The notes beneath the pieces were generated by a model. That model was not told where the DNA came from and ran no database searches. It saw only the letters and a program-made list of their open reading frames with translations. From the NCBI GenBank assembly GCA_017467985.1, contig JAFUJY010000299.1, forward strand, positions 1 through 11,071: DNA of 11,071 bases. The letters are read 5' to 3'. Below are positions 7,901 through 11,071 of this stretch, in pieces. The position numbers were made by a program, and so were the translations under genes. Numbering within the stretch: position 1 is the stretch's first letter; every line of letters begins with the position of its first letter. This stretch comes from Bacillota bacterium (GTDB lineage Bacteria > Bacillota > Clostridia > Lachnospirales > Bianqueaceae).

Positions 7901-8917
7901 TTACACTCTTGCAAAGTCACCAGCACCTTCCCATTCGCAGTCAATGACCACATTGCCGTTTTTATCAATCCAGCCCCAGTCCCAGCAGCCTTCTTTTCGA
8001 ACCGCAGCTAACCCTTCATGAAAATCTTTACACCAGCCCCACTGACATGGGATCACATTCTTTCCGGTTTTGTCAATAAATCCGCAAAGCTCCTCCCGCT
8101 GTATCCAGGCCAGTCCTTCGTGAAAATCACCGCACCGTTCCCAGAAACGGGGACCGATGACCGTTGTACCATTTTTATTAATGTAATTGTATACGTCATA
8201 TTTTCCTTTTGCCCTAATCCAAGCCAAGCCTTCGTGAAAGTCGCCGGCTCTCTCCCAGCGTTTTTTAATGACCATCTCTCCTTTGGTATTGATAAAGCCC
8301 TCTTTCGGAAACATTAAAATCATTTTCCATACTTGTGCCAGCCCATCGTGAAAATTATTAAACATGGCATCCCACTCGCATTTTACTAACAGGCGGCCGG
8401 TTTTATCCATATATCCTACTTTATGGCTTTTAGCATCGGTAATTCTGACGATTCCCTCGCTGATCTCATCCCTATCCCATTGCGGCCCCATGGATACATA
8501 ATCATACCCGGTGAGCATTTTGCCGTTTTCATCCATATAACCATGGATAAACCAGTCTGCGGAAGAGGATGACCATTCTTCATGTCCCACATCGTCAAAG
8601 GCGTTATCATACACAGTTTCGGAAGAAGAATATTCTTCATGTTTATAATAACCCACCTTGGCAATGCCCTGGCGGAACTCTCCCAAGATCTTACCCTCAG
8701 GACATGGTATATTCATTGGGGGCATCTCGACGAAATGTCCATATCCATCAATAGACTGCCAGTGTCCGTCTTTTTCACATTTTACCCGGGCCAGGCCGTT
8801 TTCAAAAGCTTCTGCCTCATAAAACTGGCAATCAATGACCATTTCTCCCTTTTGATTGATGTAACCCCATTTTTCATCCTTGCATACCGGGGCCAGTAAC
8901 AGCTGTTGATTATGCAT
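7901..8917 (-). CDS. WG-repeat protein
   Basis: A 338-residue protein built almost entirely of about eight WG repeats of 34-45 residues: KWGYINQKGEMVI (16-28), HGYMDENGKML (125-135), VGYMDKTGRLL (167-177), EGFINTKGEMVI (206-217), YNYINKNGTTVI (243-254), CGFIDKTGKNVI (278-289) and WGWIDKNGNVVI (314-325), each followed by an aromatic/acidic block and FHEGLAxV. The third unit has a Ser-rich acidic insertion (about 92-122). There is no signal peptide, membrane helix or catalytic motif. WG repeats are thought to be beta-rich binding modules, so a scaffold or bait role is likely (inference). The repeats closely match those fused to the Hsp70-like protein encoded 2 kb downstream, so the two proteins probably share a partner or bind each other. 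GGAGG at 8926-8930, eight nucleotides before ATG 8917, directly abuts the stop of the preceding gene. It is the last gene of the P1 unit. Confidence 0.93.
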   Translation of the reverse strand: MHNQQLLLAPVCKDEKWGYINQKGEMVIDCQFYEAEAFENGLARVKCEKDGHWQSIDGYGHFVEMPPMNIPCPEGKILGEFRQGIAKVGYYKHEEYSSSETVYDNAFDDVGHEEWSSSSADWFIHGYMDENGKMLTGYDYVSMGPQWDRDEISEGIVRITDAKSHKVGYMDKTGRLLVKCEWDAMFNNFHDGLAQVWKMILMFPKEGFINTKGEMVIKKRWERAGDFHEGLAWIRAKGKYDVYNYINKNGTTVIGPRFWERCGDFHEGLAWIQREELCGFIDKTGKNVIPCQWGWCKDFHEGLAAVRKEGCWDWGWIDKNGNVVIDCEWEGAGDFARV

Positions 8918-8930
8918 CTTCTTTGCCTCC

Positions 8931-9410
8931 TTACTCTATCATTGCGATACCCATCTCAAGACATTTCTTCTCGCCATTCATCACATACCACCAGGCAGGA
9001 CGCATCACCTTGGCCTTGTTGCCCATTTCATACACATCCGAAAACAGATACAAACTTTCATGTTCCGGCGCGATTGTCAGGATCTCATCTCTTTCATCAT
9101 GCTTGATCCCCCATTCATCCAGGAGCTGGAACCATTCCTCTCGGTGGCTGCACTTTTTATTAAACAAATACTCCAGATTGGGCAAGGCTTCTACTTTCTT
9201 CTTCCACATGTCCAAAATATATTTTTCCATTTCAGAGTTGCTCATAAGATTTAAGTCATATAACGGTTGAAAACACCCTGAAAATCGGCCAATGTTTTCG
9301 AATAGTTCCTTTCGGGCCGCCTCCAGCCTTTTCTTTTGATTGCAGCGCCCTATTGCAAGGGCTGCGACTGCAAGTAAAATCACAATCCCAAGCACCAAAA
9401 TCCATTCCAT
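8931..9410 (-). CDS. Small single-pass membrane protein of unknown function
   Basis: A 159-residue protein with one N-terminal hydrophobic helix (about residues 3-21, WILVLGIVILLAVAALAIG). A basic segment follows (GRCNQKKRLEAARK, 21-34), which by the positive-inside rule places the rest of the protein in the cytoplasm. The cytoplasmic part is helical and charged, including WKKKVEALPNLEYLF (69-83) and HREEWFQLLDEWGI (89-102). The C-terminus is more beta-like (LYLFSDVYEMG, 120-130; PAWWYVMNGEKKC, 138-150). No family is recognised. The start at ATG 9410 is two nucleotides after the stop of the regulator gene, and its ribosome binding site is inside that gene, so translation is probably coupled to the regulator. 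It could be a membrane anchor or recruiter for the cytoplasmic components encoded nearby; this is inference from context only. Confidence 0.87.
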   Translation of the reverse strand: MEWILVLGIVILLAVAALAIGRCNQKKRLEAARKELFENIGRFSGCFQPLYDLNLMSNSEMEKYILDMWKKKVEALPNLEYLFNKKCSHREEWFQLLDEWGIKHDERDEILTIAPEHESLYLFSDVYEMGNKAKVMRPAWWYVMNGEKKCLEMGIAMIE

Positions 9411-9412
9411 AT

Positions 9413-10456
9413 TTATGCCTCCTCCCATTGCTTGCAGTAAAATGCAGTGGCCTTTGCCAAAAATGCACCAAATTGTTCTTTCCCTTGCTTTTTCATCATA
9501 TTCAAATAGCTTTCGTTATTCATCGCAGCACAAAAATGTCTGAACATCTTTTGTCTTGTTTCTTCGCTATATATTTTTAAGCCGTAAATGTAGCTATACA
9601 ATACCCCCACGACCTTCTGAACCACTTCTACTTCCGGAGGATAGTTATTTTGTGCCATGGCCTCAAGAATCTGCCATGCTTTTGCCCAACGCTCATCACT
9701 TTTACCATGCTTATAGGGATTGGTCTGACAATAGTGCTGCATCGCTTCATAAAAATACTTGGCCTTGCCCTCACCATACTCTTTATCAATCCACTGCCCC
9801 ATTTCTTCTCCGGGAGCATGTGCCACATGAAATACTTTGAACCAATAAAGGGAATCGGACATCTCTCTGGTACAAACGGCATAATAGCGTTCCATTTCGA
9901 ATTGTACACGGGGGTGTGTAGGTTTCTTGCCATTGTCGCAGCATTCCATAATTAAGTCAAATGCTTCGTCCCGAATATCCTCCTCTTCCTCCGTCAGAAC
10001 ATCCACAATCTCCGGTTCAAAATCCACTTGCTGCAAAACCATTCCCAGATAGGAGGTTATTTCATTAAAGTTATAGATACCGGTGGGATCCACAACTTCT
10101 ATATACGAGCTATAATGGACACCCATATCTTTCAACAACTTGGCAACCTCAATTAAATTATTTAACTCATCTCTTTTCTTGATCATTTCTTCGATGAGTC
10201 TCTCCAGCTCTTTGCTGCGATTAAAACTATCCGCCTCTCGAATTTTCTTGATCTCGGGCAGTGTGCAGCCAATTTCCTTATAAAATCGAAAATCCCACAG
10301 ATTTTCAATATCCTTGTCATCGTATAACAGATGTCCGTACTTATCTGCGCTCGTGGGCTTCTTTGCCAGCCCTGCCGTTTCGATCTCCTGAATCATGCGC
10401 CGGGACAGACCTGTAATCTCCGTCACTTCTTTTAATGATTTCATGGGTTGAATCAT
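9413..10456 (-). CDS. MerR-family transcriptional regulator with TipAS-like C-terminal domain
   Basis: A 347-residue DNA-binding regulator. Residues about 7-72 are a MerR winged helix-turn-helix (SLKEVTEITGLSRRMIQEIE, then GHLLYDDKDIENLWDFRFYKEIGCTLPEIKKI). Residues about 80-112 are the antiparallel dimerisation coiled coil (LERLIEEMIKKRDELNNL). The long all-helical C-terminus resembles the TipAS ligand-binding domain, most clearly in PPEVEVVQKVVGVLYSYIYG (273-292) and GAFLAKATAFYCKQ (330-343). In TipA this domain binds thiopeptide antibiotics, partly through cysteines; here Cys 172, 173, 195, 243, 309 and 341 are available. Identical dyads in P1 and P2 are its probable operators, so it would control itself and the downstream unit. 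ATG 10456 overlaps the stop of a leader ORF (ATGA); ATG 10444 (M5) is a possible alternative start that better fits the usual MerR N-terminus. MerR class is firm; TipAS assignment is moderate and the ligand is unknown. Confidence 0.92.
   Translation of the reverse strand: MIQPMKSLKEVTEITGLSRRMIQEIETAGLAKKPTSADKYGHLLYDDKDIENLWDFRFYKEIGCTLPEIKKIREADSFNRSKELERLIEEMIKKRDELNNLIEVAKLLKDMGVHYSSYIEVVDPTGIYNFNEITSYLGMVLQQVDFEPEIVDVLTEEEEDIRDEAFDLIMECCDNGKKPTHPRVQFEMERYYAVCTREMSDSLYWFKVFHVAHAPGEEMGQWIDKEYGEGKAKYFYEAMQHYCQTNPYKHGKSDERWAKAWQILEAMAQNNYPPEVEVVQKVVGVLYSYIYGLKIYSEETRQKMFRHFCAAMNNESYLNMMKKQGKEQFGAFLAKATAFYCKQWEEA
9418..9426 (-). promoter_or_regulatory. Ribosome binding site inside the regulator gene, selecting ATG 9410
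   Basis: GGGAGGAGG on the minus strand encodes the last Glu codons of the regulator and stands seven nucleotides before ATG 9410. An in-frame ATG at 9428 lies on top of this site and would give an unlikely MGGGIN extension. Confidence 0.78.
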
Positions 10457-10578
10457 GGCTTTCGCTCAACGAAAGCCTCTCCTTTCTTTGAGGAATTGTG
10501 GCTGGTTTTGCGGAGCAAAATCGGTGCCCTTCGGGGCGGTGAAAGCCACAAAACCGAGTTTGAAAGCGTAGCTTTCAA
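10453..10578 (-). CDS. Probable 41-residue leader peptide upstream of the regulator
   Basis: A TTG at 10578-10576 stands six nucleotides after an ideal AGGAGGTG (10585-10592) and opens a 41-codon frame, beginning MKATLSNSVLWLSPPRRAP. Its TGA stop (10455-10453) overlaps the ATG of the regulator. The mRNA predicted from P1 would start near 10595, so this is the first translated frame. The peptide is basic and has no recognised domain. The regulator has no well-spaced ribosome binding site of its own, so coupling through this frame is a likely role. The coding potential is otherwise unproven, and the peptide sequence may matter less than the act of translating it. Confidence 0.5.
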   Translation of the reverse strand: MKATLSNSVLWLSPPRRAPILLRKTSHNSSKKGEAFVERKP

Positions 10579-10594
10579 ACTTATCACCTCCTGA
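10457..10594 (-). promoter_or_regulatory. Structured 5' leader with several hairpins and competing pairings
   Basis: Within 138 nt there are four compact inverted repeats: 10557-10567 with 10571-10581 (11 bp, 3-nt loop); 10526-10529 with 10534-10537 (GCCC/GGGC, tetraloop); 10506-10511 with 10515-10520 (TTTTGC/GCAAAA); and 10457-10464 with 10470-10477 (GGCTTTCG/CGAAAGCC, 5-nt loop). GGTTTTG at 10504-10510 can instead pair with CAAAACC at 10549-10555, excluding the TTTTGC hairpin. Copies of GAAAGC/GCTTTC at 10458-10463, 10471-10476, 10541-10546, 10562-10567 and 10571-10576 allow further exchanges. The last hairpin fills the 22 nt between AAAGGAGA (10478-10485) and ATG 10456. This looks like a translational or attenuator control element, but no known riboswitch class is recognised. 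Confidence 0.55.
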
Positions 10595-10601
10595 TAGATA
10601 C

Positions 10602-10631
10602 ATCATACATCTGCACGAGTCGTGCAGTCAA
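10602..10631 (-). promoter_or_regulatory. Promoter P1 with MerR-type operator dyad, driving the regulator unit
   Basis: On the minus strand -35 TTGACT (10626-10631) and -10 TATGAT (10602-10607) are 18 nt apart. The spacer carries the perfect dyad CTGCACGA-G-TCGTGCAG (10611-10627), centred on 10619 near -24. From the dyad through -35 and the flanking TCAATAG, 24 bases match P2, differing only at the central base of the dyad. An A7 tract at 10641-10647 is at nearly the same distance upstream as in P2. The arrangement implies autoregulation of the regulator encoded just downstream. Confidence 0.87.
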
Positions 10632-10685
10632 TAGGTATTTAAAAAAATTTATAAAAAAGAGGCTGTCTCACTTCATTCCCGTAAC

Positions 10686-11024
10686 CCAACGGAGAATTCT
10701 CCGTTGGCAATATCAAATAATGGCCAAAATCCATCATCTCAACTGAGAATTCTCCGTTGGCAGCATCAATTAACGGCCAAAATCCATCGTCTCAACTGAG
10801 AATTCTCCGTTAGCAGCATCAATTAACGGCCAAAATCCATCATCTCAACTGAGATTTCTCAGTTGGTAGCATCAAATAACGATTAAAATCCATCATCTCA
10901 ACTGAGAATTCTCAGTTGGCGGTATCAATTAACGGCCAAAATCCATCATCTCAACGGAGAATTCTCAGTTGGCAGCATTAAATAACGATTAAAATCCATC
11001 ATCTCAACTGAGAATTCTCAGTTG
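10686..11024. repeat. Tandem array of seven palindromes at an exact 53-bp period
   Basis: Seven 20-bp palindromic cores of the form CAACTGAGAATTCTCAGTTG begin at 10687, 10740, 10793, 10846, 10899, 10952 and 11005, each exactly 53 bp after the last. The first (CAACGGAGAATTCTCCGTTG), fifth and seventh are perfect palindromes; the others carry one to two changes. The 33-bp linkers are also conserved, ending AAAATCCATCATCT, and come in two subtypes. The unit length is not a multiple of three, so this is not a protein repeat, and the conserved linkers exclude a CRISPR array. It lies 55 bp upstream of the P1 -35 box. The stretch from 10632 to 11071 contains no gene I can support. Function is unknown; a protein-binding array or a structured RNA are the main options. 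Confidence 0.95.
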
Positions 11025-11071
11025 GCAGCATCAAAAACAGCTGTTATATACAAAAAATGGAGCCATCTCAG

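Noticed and set aside
10687..11024. Protein-coding repeat region
   Set aside because: The 53-bp unit shifts the reading frame at every copy, so no repeated peptide can be encoded.
10686..11071. CRISPR array
   Set aside because: Repeats are regularly spaced, but the 33-bp linkers are conserved between units, not unique spacers, and no cas gene is in the window.

Overview
The window looks like a chromosomal segment from a low-to-moderate GC Gram-positive anaerobe of the Clostridia, most likely Lachnospiraceae-like. The evidence is strong GGAGG-type ribosome binding sites on nearly every gene, TATAAT/TTGACA-like promoters, a U-tailed intrinsic terminator, and a signal-peptide-less GH28 pectinase of the type common in gut Firmicutes. 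The genus is an inference. Every gene I can support lies on the minus strand, so transcription runs from high to low coordinates.

Layout, read in the direction of transcription (11071 to 1): (i) 10686-11024, a noncoding tandem array of seven 20-bp palindromes at an exact 53-bp period; (ii) 10602-10631, promoter P1 with a 17-bp perfect dyad between -35 and -10; (iii) 10453-10594, a structured leader with a probable 41-codon leader peptide whose stop overlaps the next start; (iv) 9413-10456, a MerR-family regulator with a TipAS-like C-terminal domain; (v) 8931-9410, a small single-pass membrane protein; (vi) 7901-8917, a WG-repeat protein; (vii) 7825-7854, promoter P2, carrying the same dyad as P1; (viii) 6885-7784, a beta-rich RCC1-like protein; (ix) 5822-6862, a protein resembling a catalytically dead papain-like peptidase; (x) 3518-5809, an Hsp70-type ATPase whose substrate-binding domain is replaced by about ten WG repeats; (xi) 845-3499, a HerA/FtsK-superfamily ATPase; (xii) 771-824, a strong terminator; (xiii) 1-728, an independent GH28 gene with its own promoter, cut off by the window edge.

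Genes iv-xi form two tightly packed transcription units (intergenic gaps of 2-22 nt) joined by one regulatory logic. The same operator sits in the promoter of the regulator unit and in that of the effector unit, centred near -24 as expected for a MerR-family site. The simplest reading is an inducible, autoregulated system. The TipAS-like domain would sense a ligand and switch on a protein machine made of an Hsp70-like ATPase, a HerA-like ATPase and several repeat-rich scaffold proteins (WG and RCC1-like), with one component tethered to the membrane. What the machine does cannot be read from sequence. A stress, antibiotic-response or conflict (defence) role is inference.

The GH28 gene is separated from this cluster by the terminator and appears unrelated. 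No tRNA, rRNA, insertion sequence, integrase or CRISPR array was found.
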